Assembly: GCF_014805625.2 (NCBI RefSeq)
Contig: NW_024003855.1
Span: 814,956 to 878,955 of the forward strand
DNA: 64,000 bases
Source: Glossina fuscipes
Taxonomy: Eukaryota > Arthropoda > Insecta > Diptera > Glossinidae
Direction: 5' to 3'
Shown piece after piece: positions 10,386-22,568 of this stretch. Under the pieces are notes generated by a model. The model was given only the letters and a program-made list of their open reading frames with translations, had not been told where the DNA came from and searched no databases. The translations under genes were made by a program, and so were the position numbers. Within the stretch, counting starts at the first letter, position 1, and the number at the start of each line of letters is the position of its first letter.

Positions 10386-13300
10386 CTCTGTATTAGATGT
10401 GTATGCGTTTCTCTTCTTTTTTTATACACATATCTTGTTTGTTCTTGTTTTAAGTGTAAGTGTTATCGTTTCTTGTAAGAAGTGAAAATATCCGAATCCT
10501 TTTGGACTCCAATTACAAAAATTATTAGAGGTATTCAAAAGAAATAAGGAAACTTATCTTGAAAGAAAACAGTTTCCGTTTGTCACGATTCATATAAGCC
10601 AAGGTGGCATTTTTTCGAAGAATGAGTAAGGCCGCAATCTGTTTTGCACGGGGCAGGGCTGCCCAGGCGTCCAGTCTATAAATAATAGGCGTCCTTGTAG
10701 CTTCTAAATTATAGGAAAATAAAAGTAGAACTGAATGTGCTCCGTGAACATTCTGGGACTGAAGCACAATTCAACTCATGCATAGCAATAAGCTGTTCTC
10801 CCACAATACCCAAGACTTACATATACACTAAGATCTTATCAACAGATAAAAGTCTAAGTTGACATGTTTCGTAGAAACATGGACACTGCCAGGTGAAACG
10901 TACAATAATCCACCATTTACTACACTAGAGAAAGTTGATGAACGAATGGAAATCTCGGATCGTCTGCAAAATAAAAGGACGATTATAGGCTACATCAATG
11001 AGGACAGTTTCTCTTTAGCGGAGCATTTATTCAAAACTAACTTGATAATGGAAATTAAATACTGTATCAGGCATAGGTGTGTTGTTTACACAATCATATA
11101 CCGCTATTCCAACCACCCTGAAAATAACCTTAGGAAAACTTGGTAGGAATTAATAAATACAGAGTTGCGGTGATATTCAAAAGATTGGACTCCTGGGCCA
11201 CGTCAACATCTGTCCATAGTGCGACCGAAAGGACGCCAAATAATAATTTCCCTATAATTTAAACAGAGATGTGTTGAAAACTGTGGGACAATCAAATGTA
11301 GTGGGTGTTTTTAAATGTAAGCAATCTAAGTCCGTTGACCTACGACACTGCCTATAGTTATCTGGACTAAGTTTAAATTTGTGGTGTAGTTTTAAAATAT
11401 ATTTGTACACATATATGTTTCATACCGAATATATTATAATAAAGTAGCCATTTTTATCTGTTCATGCTTTAACGATATATTTTTTGTTATCAGTTCTTTT
11501 TATTGTTGTTTGATCTTACGCCACACTTCCATGAAAACAATTTTATACACATATTTCTCATACTTTGAGATGTATGCTCAACTGGTAAAGGTTTCATGCC
11601 TTAATCAACTTTTTCATTATAACTTAAAAATTACAGGGAAAATAAATTATCTAAAAAAATTTTTTTTTTAATTTTATGTGACGACACGTAAAGGATTGAG
11701 ACGTTACGAATAAACCGATTTCTTATATGTTAATATTACATATTAAAATCTTAAGAGCAACAACCTTTTGTATATGGTCTCATAACGGTGGCTAGGAAAA
11801 CTTATTTGTTAATTGTTAGTTTAATACCATAAAGGCCTACATAAAAAAATTTGTTGGTATATTTTTTTCAATGCTTTGTAGTGTATTACAATGCATGTTC
11901 TACTTTCCAAGCCCTCTTATTTGGCCCTGATGTCAAAGGAATTTAAAAAAAAAAATTAATCCACTACATCATAATGGCCTACAGCTAAATCACTTAGCTT
12001 ATTTTAATCTCAACCTTCTATCTTGTTTACCTGATGGGTAATAACTAGGAAACCTCAAAAAGGTGAAAAAAAATTAGAAAGTGGTCATTTACAACTTTGT
12101 ATTGGCGTGGTCGATTTTTTCTGTTTTTGAGTGTAGCGTAGCTCTTTAAAAAAGAAATTTCAAAATTTTTAGCTCGCTGCCACTTATATTGTAATATAAT
12201 ATATGAGTAATGAGGAAAACAAAAATTAATACAAAAATAATGAGAAAAAGCATTTACACACATCTTTCGCTGGTGGTTATAATAAAAAAGTAAATTAAAT
12301 AACTTATGCTACAGTCAACTAAAGCGCATTGTTTTATGCAAAGGTCAAACAACAAAGTGGGGCGAAGAATTCCTCATTGCTTTGTTCTGTTTTCGATCAA
12401 ATTACAAAGAAGAAATGAAAGCTACGTCATCTACGGCTATAGATGTTGTCTGCGGATAAAATAGTCAACTACCGGGCGAGTTCGTAGTGAAAACAAAATT
12501 TTAAATTATTCGTTTCAGAATAGTCACACAACATCAAAACAATACCCCAAAAATATAAATACCTATAGAGCTTAAAGGTTTTAAATTTTTGATTTCACGT
12601 GTTGTAAATAAATCGCACTCACAGAAAAAATGCAGGGATCTGCGTCGAACAGTTAAGAGATAGCACAAATGTTTCAAATTAGAAGTCAATGAACGAAGTC
12701 CAAACCACAGTTATAAATAAAATTAAACCCGCAAAATAAAAGCATGCAATATATATTCACTAAACACTATTTCTTTCGGAAAGAGAGCAATGTAGGGATC
12801 TGGTAGTTTTTGTTTTCAATGTTTTATTTGTTTTATTTTTAAAACCATGAAACTCTTACTATATTACTTTTAATACTTATTGTCGCGTTATGAATCACAA
12901 AAATCTTATCTTCCTGATTTGATATTTGATGATATGTAACCGTTTCAGGTCTTTGACAAACCGTGGGGTCACATTCCGAGATTCAATGTCGAGTGCGTAG
13001 TCGTTTCGACAGTCGTTCTCGATTGTATCCTTCTAAGAGCTGATACAACTCGATTGCTTTCGAATAGAGAAAGGTGTTTTAGTTGAGGCATAAACAACGA
13101 AACATTTGTGATATTATTAGTTTATTAATAACAATATTTAAGCAAATGAACGCAAAGAACAAGAAGAAAGTAAATAAATAAGCAAAACAATGACCCAAAT
13201 AAATTATTTTATGGTACCAGAAGAGAAAAAATTCGAAATTAATTATTTGCTTTTGCTAACATTTTGGAATTTCCGTCGTTAATGAGATGAGATCTTCTTC

Positions 13301-16300
13301 TCTCTATTAATTATATAAAATATTTGCAGTTCGCAATAATATTCTACTTTATTTTCCTTTTAAGAAGGATACTCCACAGCAACTTTACGATCGCGAAATT
13401 TTTTACTTAATAGTAACAGATATGCTTACTCTATCAACTGCCGGAAACTCACCACTCAATACGGCGATTCGATAACCGATAAAATTGCGTAAATAAAAAC
13501 CTCGAAGAGGTAATATGGTTTAAACGAAAATTTTTAAACAAAGGTTAGAAAATTAACTGTAAATAGGCCTTTTACAACACTCTTAAAATCTTAAGTAAAA
13601 TTATTTTTGTTATTGGCGGCAGCATTTATATTTTATTTGGGCTAATTTTCATTATTAGTTAGTTGTTATTATATCTTAGTATATAAGATATACTTTGGAC
13701 ATAAGAACAATTCAATCAGTTCAGTTGGAATCAGAATAATAGCACTCAATTAAAAACCAAGTACACCGCGAAAATTCGCGAAACTTAATTTTCGCAATCC
13801 CCGATTTTATGGCGTAACCTCTGTATTGGTTTATAAGATGACAACCCTGCATGCTCATAATATGGCGATCCAAATCTATTTTATATCAGAACAGTTTATA
13901 TTCTTTATACAAATGTGTCATAAAAAGCTTAATTTTATTTATTCAGTCTAGAAGAATATAGACGAATTTAAAATTTTTATAATTTTTATATTGACTTGGA
14001 AGATATAAAAGTAAAAGATTATATGTAGCATAATAAGATTATTATGCAAATGCCATATTTAATGATTTGAGCTTTCATGAAAGCTAATCGGTTTTCTAAG
14101 AATCTAAATTCCAAGGAAGGGGAAAACCAAAGCCGCAGTTACGGCCTGTTCCCTGCGTCATGCAGCTGCCGATTGGCGAAAAGATTAACAACAATTGACA
14201 GAAATGTAAGGGAAAACGGATTAACAAGTTAACAGATTAAAATGTCGCGATAAATTAAGGTAATGCTAACTTGTTGGAGAAAGGGGATGTAAAGAGAATA
14301 TTTGGGAAAGGAAAAATCAGTCGAGTCAATTGTAAGCCAGTCATAAAAAAATCGAAAAGTGAATCGTGAGAGTCTATTTCAGACATTTTAATTGTAATAT
14401 TCGAACCAACAAGACCAGAACGACAGGTAAAGCGTTGTATATATAAGTTCACGTGATTAATTTGTAAATAGATCTCGTAATGTTGTAAATAAAATTTTCA
14501 CTATCGTAAAAATCACTATTATTAGTATTCCAGTGGTGAGAACTTAATTTCAAAAGAAATATATAAAGTAATATCATGAAAAAGTGATTTACTAATTCTC
14601 TTGTTCCACGAATTAAAAGGACACTCCTTTTGCACGAAGTGTTTTGTTTTAACACGATTTTCAATATTCTACAAATATTTTTTAAGAACGCGTTTTTTTT
14701 TTTTTGAAAATTTTGAGAAGTTCCCAAATTCGCTTGCAAGTTTGTAAGCGATATCTTAATTTTCACGAACAGTAGAATGTTTACTACAGATACTATGCGG
14801 TGGCGCAAACGATTAGATGGATTGTTGAACGGATGGACATGCTAAACTGAATCCCAAATTTAAAAGCTGGCAAACAATTTGTATGCTATGTGAGGTTTTC
14901 AAACCTTGCTTCTATGCGTTGTAAAAGTTTAGAAAAAATGAAACTATGACAAACTATAAAATGAAGTTGGCGCAGCTGATATTTTCTGTTTTTGTAGAGC
15001 TACCACAGCGTCGTCCACAGAATATATGTTGAAATTTTTCAATATATATCTGTTGTAGCTTTTAGGTAATGAGCAAAAAGCTATTGGTTACTTCTTCTGA
15101 AAAACAGTGCCGTTCTCAGTTTACACGATAATGTAGGCGTGTCGTCCGACCGATTCAATCGATTTTCAATACCAGTTTGCGTACAAACGCTTTCAATGTT
15201 TCTGCAATATTTCTGTTCCTTCTGTTACCAAGACAACCATTACCAGACAATCAAACGGACACATAGACATACCTAACACGGATCTGAATTTTCTGCAGAT
15301 CAAGAGTGTATATATCCTCTGAAGTTTACCAACGTACGTAACCGTTTTGGACAAATGAATATACACCTCAACCTTCAGCGATGAGTAAAATAATTGCTAC
15401 CGCCATCACCGAATGGCTAAAATTACGTATCAAATCAACGATGATCGCGAAATATTCAACTTTCGATTGTAACCTTAATTACGAACACAACCCTGTAGCA
15501 TAGTTAAAGGTAGGGTTGGTAAATTCATCAACAGGAAATGACGACTAACAGAAGAGATTGGCATGTTTTACATAAAGAAAACAGTAGGCTAGCGTGGTGC
15601 AGAAGAGGAAGAAAAGAAGTGACGCGATACTGAAGAAAATGAAAATGAAGCAACGAAGTATTAATGGTTCGTTGAAAGAAATAAAAAAAAATTTAGAAAA
15701 TGAAGTATAGAAGCGTTTGAGGATAATGGTCATTACATAATATGGAATTATGTTTGTGATATTGTTATTATCTGAAATTTGATGATACTTTTTATATTGC
15801 TTTGGAAATTGAATCAAACTCACATAAGATCTTATGAAGAATTGTGAGACAAGGTATGTGTGGCGTATATTAAGATCACTTTCGGCTCGCAGGACAAAAT
15901 AATGTGGCGACATCAAAAAGGCAATCGTAATACAATATTTCTCAAACAAAATTACCGAGAAGTTAACAAGTTATCAAGTTCAAGGCACGGGAGAGGTTAT
16001 TGAATGACATCGATATATTTTTTCGATTAAAAGCTTTTGAGAACAATTAAAAATTGTGTAACGTCCGCGAAAAAAGTTCAGGGAGGGGGTCTGTCAGTCT
16101 GCTTTTGCCACGGGTGTCATAATAGCAGCATGCCGTTAGATGATATCACATTATTTTCCCCCTTTTTTTTTTAAATAGCGGCTAGCCGCTAGCTATGCAA
16201 AGTAAAAAAAAGGACAAAGAGAAAATTATTTGGTGGAGGGTTTTTGATCATTGATCTTTTAGTGTCGAGAAACAGCAGTTAAATGTTACAGTACTATTGT

Positions 16301-16760
16301 GCGGACAAGAAAACTTTGTTTTTTTGTGTGAAAAAGAAAAGTTATAACAAGCAAAAGAACAATACCAGTAAAATGACTATAAATAAATAGAAAATATAAA
16401 ACAAATTTCAAGAACATATTTATAACAATAAAACGAAAACTTCTTTACAAATCTAATGAAAACGAAAAATCATCAAAATGTAGACAAAAGCTAAGAAATA
16501 AGAAGAAAATTATGGATATTTGTATTAAAATTCAATAAAAACAAAAGAAAAAAAAAGTAGAAATGTAGGCAAAAGTTAAGAAATGAGAAAAAAATTGCAA
16601 ATATTTAAGTACATTTACGAAAGCACAAGCAGAAGGTTCTCGCTGACGTTGCAAAGATTCCGCGAAAAAATTAGAAAAGGAAAACAAAATATCATAGAAA
16701 CAGGAATGATTTGCTCACTTAAACGGTAACAGAAAAAGCTTAAACGGAACAAAATTGAAA
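10386..16760. other. Long AT-rich stretch with no recognisable gene
   Basis: Several short frames occur, for example 10859-11146 (95 codons), 14449-14808 minus and 15545-15949 minus. They are low in complexity or rich in Lys, Asn, Phe and Ile, and match no family I know. A TATATAAGATAT near 13680 followed about 40 bases later by TCAGTTCAGTTGG resembles an insect core promoter (TATA plus initiator), but no ORF follows. A run of twelve T lies near 14695. A perfect 16-base palindrome lies at 16176-16191. Confidence 0.45.
16176..16191. repeat. Perfect 16-base palindrome TAGCGGCTAGCCGCTA
   Basis: GC-rich perfect palindrome in an otherwise AT-rich stretch, next to a run of C and T. It could be a protein-binding site or the end of a mobile element. 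Nothing nearby decides. Confidence 0.5.
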
Positions 16761-17038
16761 GGGTGTGAAGTTATATTTAAATATAACTAGCAAAGACACA
16801 AACTAAAATTTTTTACGGAGCTCTGTAAAGCCGTTAACAGAATTCTGTTAAACGAAGTCTCGGAGGGATTTAGCTCAAAATACAAGTAAAATAGAACTTT
16901 TCGCAAATTTTTTTGCAAATTCTTATAAACAAAACATGACTTTATGTAAATTAACTAATATTCGAAACCAAAACTTTTTTACACTATACCATAAATGAGA
17001 TTGATAAAGCGAAAGTTTACGGAGCTACTGTGACCACA
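16761..17038 (+). repeat. Left terminal inverted repeat, outer block
   Basis: Matches the reverse complement of about 19515-19800 with scattered mismatches. It contains three palindromes: 16771-16786 (perfect), 16812-16829 (one mismatch) and 16834-16851 (perfect). Confidence 0.8.
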
Positions 17039-17702
17039 CCATGTCCCTTGAAAAAATGAAACCAGCACAGAGTGAATCCTCTATTAATAGCCTTTCCAAC
17101 GGTGTGCGGGTTGTATTAAATTTTGCCCCAAAATTTTTTTTTGGGACTTTGAAAATTTCCAAACTTAACATAATGCGGGCTAACATATAAGCAAACTTTG
17201 AAATGCCACTATGGGCAAACCATGCCCTTTGAAAAAATGAAACTAGGACAGAATGAATCCTCTATTAATGGCCTTTCCAACGGTGTGCAGGTTATATTAA
17301 GTTTTGCCCAAAGAGTTTTTTTATGGGACATAGGCTAACATATAAGCAAACTTTGAAATGCCACTATGGGCAAACCATGCCCTTTGAAAAAATGAAACTA
17401 GGACAGAATGAATCCTCTATTAATGGCCTTTCCAACGATGTGCAGGTTATATTAACTTTTGCCCAAAGAGTCTTTTCATGGGACTTTGAAAATTTCCATA
17501 CTTAACATAATGCGGGCTAACATATAAGCAAACTTTGAAATGTCGCTGTGGGCAAACCATGCCCTTTGAAAAAATGAAACTAGGATAGAATTAATCCTCT
17601 ATTAATGACCTTTCCAACGGTGTGCAGGTTATATTAAGTTTTGCCCAAAGAGTCTTTTTATGGGACTTTGAAAATTTCCATACTTAACATAATGCGGGCT
17701 AT
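17039..17702 (+). repeat. Tandem repeat array, period about 182 bases
   Basis: Four units are marked by CCATGYCC at 17039, 17220, 17375 and 17557, giving spacings of 181, 155 and 182 bases. The short one has lost about 27 bases at the TATGGGACATAGGC junction. Each unit carries AATGAATCCTCTATTAATGG and a TTTTGCCCAAAGAG block. Small frames such as 17323-17505 are by-products of the repeat. Confidence 0.85.
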
Positions 17703-19319
17703 TATGAAAGTAAAATAATAGTATCATGAGAGTAAAACAAAAATATCATGAAAGTAATTTCTGAGCATCTTTTTATGGGACTTTGAAAATTGCTTTTCAT
17801 AACATAGGCAGCTTGAGAAACAATGTTAATCCACCATGAAAGTCGAGAACTTCGAAATGGTTCTCTCTCATTGCTCAGTGCATTGTACTTTTGCGTTGAT
17901 TTGTGCGTAAACGAATGTAAACAGGCATTTATTGCCTTTGCAAATATTAAATCGTTTTTTTTTCTATGCATGATGATCTATTTTTTTTAAGAAATTGAGT
18001 GAGAGAGGTCGAAATAGAAAATGCGTAAATAAAGAAGGTTTTAATGCGTCAGATCAGATATGGATTTTTATTTATAATTTTTATCAATTATGAGATACAC
18101 ATGGTTTTGTATATAAATTAGATTTGTTTTCGGATTTGCGTTAAAAATTGAAATTAGGAAATTACACGGTTTACAGCGTTTTCTACTAATTTATATACAA
18201 TATTATAAGCACTGTCAATGAAATTTATAAACATAAACAAAACGGGTGTAAACACAAAACGCTGCGGACGTTATAACAATCTTTGAGAAATATTACCAAC
18301 ATTAATAACGTGGTCTGTTGGCAGCGGTCGAAATGAGCGGCGGTCAGGCTGACAAACATTACAGAGACGAACAAATGTCCGTTCGTTTGATTTTGCTTGC
18401 TATTATAATATATATATTTTAGGAACAGTAACCACAAACAATAAACATCAGTATGTTATTATATACGTTTTTTTCTCTTCGCCTTTTTTTTATTTTATAT
18501 TTTTGTCTCCAAATAATGAAGAGAATAAAATATTTATAAAAAGGGAAGACGTACAATAACTATGACTGTCGTTGCTGACATTATTGTCTTTTCCATAAAT
18601 AAGAGCAAATGTATAGATCTTATTAGAAAACCTCACTAGCTAACAATAAAAAGTCGGTAGACATACTTTATGCTATCAAGTGTATTTAAAGCCGATCACA
18701 TATATGTATCTAAAATCTATATATGAATATATAAATGTACATACATACACTAAACTGATTTTGTTTTGTTCTTTTACTACTTGCCTCTGTACAATGCTCA
18801 AAATAAATGTGCGAGCTTGAAAATGTTTCTCTCTCATTGCTCATTGCATTACATACGTGCGTGGGTTTGTGCGTAAACGAATGGTAACAGAAGGATTTAT
18901 TGCTCTTGCAAATATATTAAATAGTTTTTGTTCTTCTAGCATGTATGTTGATCTAATATTTTTTTTAAGGAATTGGGTGAGAGAGAGAGAGGGCGAAACA
19001 GAGAATGCGTAAATAACGAACATTTAGAAAAGCGGCATTGAGAAATATACGTGGTATATAAATGAGATTTGCGTATGCATTTGCGCGAAAAATAAATATT
19101 AGCATATTACATCGTTTGCTTCATTTTTTACTATAAAAATTTTCATTTTCAGTACAACTACTATGCACAATATTTTAAGCGCTGTCAATGAAAATTATGA
19201 AAATAATTGTAAGGGATGTAATAATTGCGTTGCAATCATAGTTGCCTTTTTCCAAAAATTAGATCGATAATATAAATTTTGTTAGAAAACCAGACATGTA
19301 ATAAATAATAAATAGCCGC
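17703..19319. repeat. Non-coding core with an internal direct duplication
   Basis: The block at about 17850-18680 recurs in the same direction at about 18815-19335. Shared markers are TTCTCTCTCATTGCTCA, TTTGTGCGTAAACGAATG, a purine GAGAGAG run and GCACTGTCAATGAAA (GCGCTGTCAATGAAA in the second). The copies differ by many substitutions and by a large deletion in the second copy. No coding frame is conserved between them. Confidence 0.65.
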
Positions 19320-19800
19320 CAGGCATATTTTATTCTGTCCTAGTTTCATTTTTTCAAAGGGCATGGTTTGCCCACAGCGACATTTCAAAGTTTGCTTATA
19401 TGTTAGCCTATGTCCCATAAAAAAACTCTTTGGGCAAAACTTAATATAACCTGCACACCGTTGGAAAGGCCATTAATAGAGGATTCATTCTGTCCTGGTT
19501 TCATTTCTTCAAGGGACATGGTTTGGTCACAGTAGCTCCGTAAACTTTCGCTTTATCAACCTCATTTATGGCATAGTGTAAAAAAGTTTTGGTTTCGAAT
19601 ATTAGTTAATTTACATAAAGTCATGTTTTGTTTATAAGAATTTGCAAAAAAATTTGCGAAAAGTTCTATTTTACTTGTATTTTGAGGTAAATTCCTCCGA
19701 GACTTCGTTTAACAAAATTCTGTTAAGGGCTTTACAGAGCTCTGTAAAAAATTTTAGTTTGTGTCTTTGCTAGTTATATTTAAATATAACTTCACATCCT
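19320..19800 (-). repeat. Right terminal inverted repeat
   Basis: Reverse complement of the left end: about one and a half 182-base units, then the outer block. It contains a perfect 18-base palindrome at 19731-19748, a one-mismatch palindrome at 19709-19726, and TTATATTTAAATATAA at 19774-19789. Confidence 0.8.
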
Positions 19801-22556
19801 TCATGTATATATATAATTCATAATCTAATTCTGCCTGCAAGTTATTTATTACAGCTTTGCTTCTTAAAACAAATGGAATATTGCATACGTTAGTTAAAGA
19901 AACTACTTTTGATATGTTAAAAATAACATCTACGAGTTGGTATAGAGAAGAAATGCATTGAGGAAGGTAAGAGTTAATACACGATCACAAATGGTTAGAG
20001 AAGAACCTATTTCAAATGAGTAGAAAGTAAAGTTGAAATATTTACATACTATATATGTATATTTCTTTTGAATTGGTCCTGTGAAAAAAAATATATTTAT
20101 AAAAATATTGAATTTCGATGATTATTGTCCTTGAAATAAATTCTGACTTCATATATATAAATCCACCTAAGTGCGTATGCAAAGGGAATTTACTTAAACT
20201 ATTAAAATGCCGAAAACACACATTACGCGATAAGCTATAATGGCTACAAACCTAGCTTTGTTTCTTTCATAATATTTCAACTTTAGCAAATGTAAGCTAG
20301 TACTATATTTTGGAAAATGAGTAACTTAAATGTTCAACTACAGTAGTAACAACATCAAACGATGACCACCAAACATAACCATCATTGTATTAAGCGCCAT
20401 CAGTACGCTAGTTGGACTTAATCGATAATCTATATACATCGTATCTTCACTAATACGAAATCCGCAACATAGCGGAAGTCTTAAAGTATATTTATTTTTT
20501 TTCTTTTCTTTTATTCGCAATACTAATGCATTTGATATTTATCTTCGAGATAATATTTAAGTAAATTTTTTTTTTCTAATACTATTGGTAAATTTGTTTT
20601 TTCTACGTTTCGTTAAAAATATAAAAACCTGTGCTCAGATTTTTATATGACGGGCGAAATAGCAGCTCGTTCGTTGCTTAGGTTTCGTCAGTCCGTTGAT
20701 TTTATATGGGTTCAATCACGTTTATTTGTTTTTTGTAATCGTCTGTGGTGTGAAAGTGGCACAACAATTAGAAACCTTCTATTTTTCCAGAACTAACTAA
20801 CTGATTAACACGTGCACCCGTCTTTTACAGCCTCCAATCCTTTTTAATTGGCATACAAATGGGTCACGAAAGTCAGATATAAGGATATATACACATCAAA
20901 CGTTCCAATCGTTTGGCATCAGATATGTATTAATTGTCGTTTATTTATCTGCTATAAATTTCATTTATAAGATTTACTACCGCACAGTTCGAAAATGTAA
21001 TATTCTGTATTGTAAAACCGGCCCTGTGTTAAGTTTAAATGGAAATGACACCATACGTCAAGAAGTTTGTCCCTGTTCCTTTTTAATGATTTAATTCTTC
21101 GTTAAATTTTATTATTTAGCAAGTAATGGGTTTTATAAATGATTTTAGTTAAAATGCTTGCACGAAATCTTCTATATGAGAACATTGGGCTGGGGCAGCT
21201 TCAGCGAACGTTAATTAAAGTTCTTTTTCGTGGGGGTCGTGTGAAGACAACCTTGGTTTGGATATAACAATCCCTGTTTTCTGTTCGTATATTCTAGCTA
21301 CAAAAGTGTAATTGTTAGCTAAAATTCAATTATCGCTGCGCCCGCTATCTTAACGTCATTCGTCGTTCCAAACCTAAGTACCTCAAGCACCTGTAATTCA
21401 AGAAAATGTCAAATTTGTCCTCTACCGTACCGTCAGCAATGTGCAAAGATGAAAATTTCTAATGAGCCGTGGTATTTTGTCAACTGCTTAACAACTGCTG
21501 CACCAGGCTCACTTTTCTCTGTTCGCGGACAATATAGTCCGCCTCAAATTCTTCTGGAATGTCAACTTCCAGAAGACAATTAAAATTACAACGATTAGTA
21601 GAAGTGAAGGAGATTGAAACAGAATTGCAAAAAGATTTTGTTCGGAAAGAATTACAAATTCTTGAACATCCATAAGACAATAAAGATTATTCAGGCCCTC
21701 TGCTAAATTCCAGTCATCAGTGGTTAAATGATCAGCCAAATCCCAGCGTACTTTCTAGAATATCAAATTCGTCAGCAACCAACAATGCTGCTAACCTCTC
21801 GTTTAACGATACGACTTTCTACAATTTATCTCAACAAACAACCAAATTATGCAAACAGCAACGTAAAAGAAAACTGTTATCACATATTATAAATATCCAT
21901 CAACGTACGTATCTTATTAGAAAACGCTTTATAAATATCTGTCAGCATAAGTATACATGTAAAAAACTATGTGTGCATGCGACTCTAAATTTACTATCAA
22001 ACTCGTTGCCTTTTTCTGTACAGATCAATCAGCACGTTTTTCTATTCCCCTTTCTTAATTAAATCGCTTTAAGAACCACAAAACTAAACAGTGCGTCATG
22101 TCAAGCATAAAATTTGGATTGGTAGATGCACTCATGGTAAACACACCAGAGGACGAGGTTACGAAAGTAAAAGTGCGAAGAACGACAAAAGAGGCAAACC
22201 AGTGACTTCCATACATACGAATAGTTTGAAGCATGTACGTGATAAAAAAACGACAATTTGACAACTCTGTCGCGCGATATAATCGTGTATATTTTGTTTC
22301 GGCAATTAATATTTTATATCTTCGTTGAATTTCGTGGCTATTTTGCCTTATAGCGTGTGAATTTAAATATACTTTGAGAAGAAAGTGAGTGAATTCAAAG
22401 TAAAACAAATAGTTTTTCTTTACGCTTTGATTCATTTGATTTTTGCAAACAAAAATTTGGAGCTCTGGTGTAAATCTCTCTTTTTTTTGTTTTATCTCTT
22501 TTTGTCTGTTTATTTTTTCGGTGTTTGTAGTTGTTTTGCTTTCGATCTCTTGTTAC
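19801..22556. other. No confirmed gene; a dispersed repeat and weak coding traces
   Basis: Around 20735-20870 lies a segment resembling 43060-43195 (TCGTCTGTGGTGTG, CACCCGTCTTTTACAGCCTCCAATCC). At 21595-21870 a plus frame reads VEVKEIETELQKDFVRKELQ and later SFNDTTFYNLSQQTTKL. Its gag-like helical look suggests a retroelement, but I cannot name it. A 36-codon ATG frame at 22098-22208 (VNTPEDEVTKVKVRRTTKE) has more balanced composition than its surroundings and no recognised homologue. Confidence 0.35.
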
Positions 22557-22568
22557 AATGTTAATGTA
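22557..22568 (+). repeat. Target-site duplication, left copy (AATGTTAATGTA)
   Basis: Twelve-base direct repeat flanking the truncated I-like LINE; its partner is at 23613-23624. Confidence 0.8.

Larger units (their letters stand above)
16761..19800. mobile_element. Foldback-like element with long TIRs and subterminal tandem repeats
   Basis: The left part, starting GGGTGTGAAG then a TTATATTTAAATATAA palindrome, recurs inverted at the right end, which finishes TTCACATCCT. The inverted match covers a non-tandem outer block of about 280 bases and then a few hundred bases of 182-base repeat units. Both arms share an odd deletion junction, TATGGGACATAGGCTAACA. The 1.6 kb middle encodes no transposase and has its own direct duplication. 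This architecture, long inverted ends built partly of tandem repeats and a non-coding core, resembles insect foldback elements. No clean target-site duplication is visible, though a TGAA(A)GG lies outside both ends. Confidence 0.7.

Noticed and set aside
10859..11146. 95-codon plus frame
   Set aside because: Balanced composition but no family match, and it begins at a TTG codon. Kept as non-coding.
14255..14808. Two adjoining minus frames of 65 and 119 codons
   Set aside because: Rich in Ile, Leu, Asn and Lys with no domain pattern. Expected by chance in AT-rich sequence.
15545..15949. 134-codon minus frame with hydrophobic end
   Set aside because: The Phe/Leu-rich run comes from A/G-rich simple sequence on the plus strand. 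No family signature and no support for a membrane protein.
17323..17505. Frame inside the 182-base tandem array, and its mirror at 19236-19418
   Set aside because: Created by the tandem repeat itself. Its reading frame is not kept between units.
22055..22435. 126-codon minus frame
   Set aside because: No recognised motif. The opposite strand has an equally plausible short frame at 22098-22208, so neither is called.
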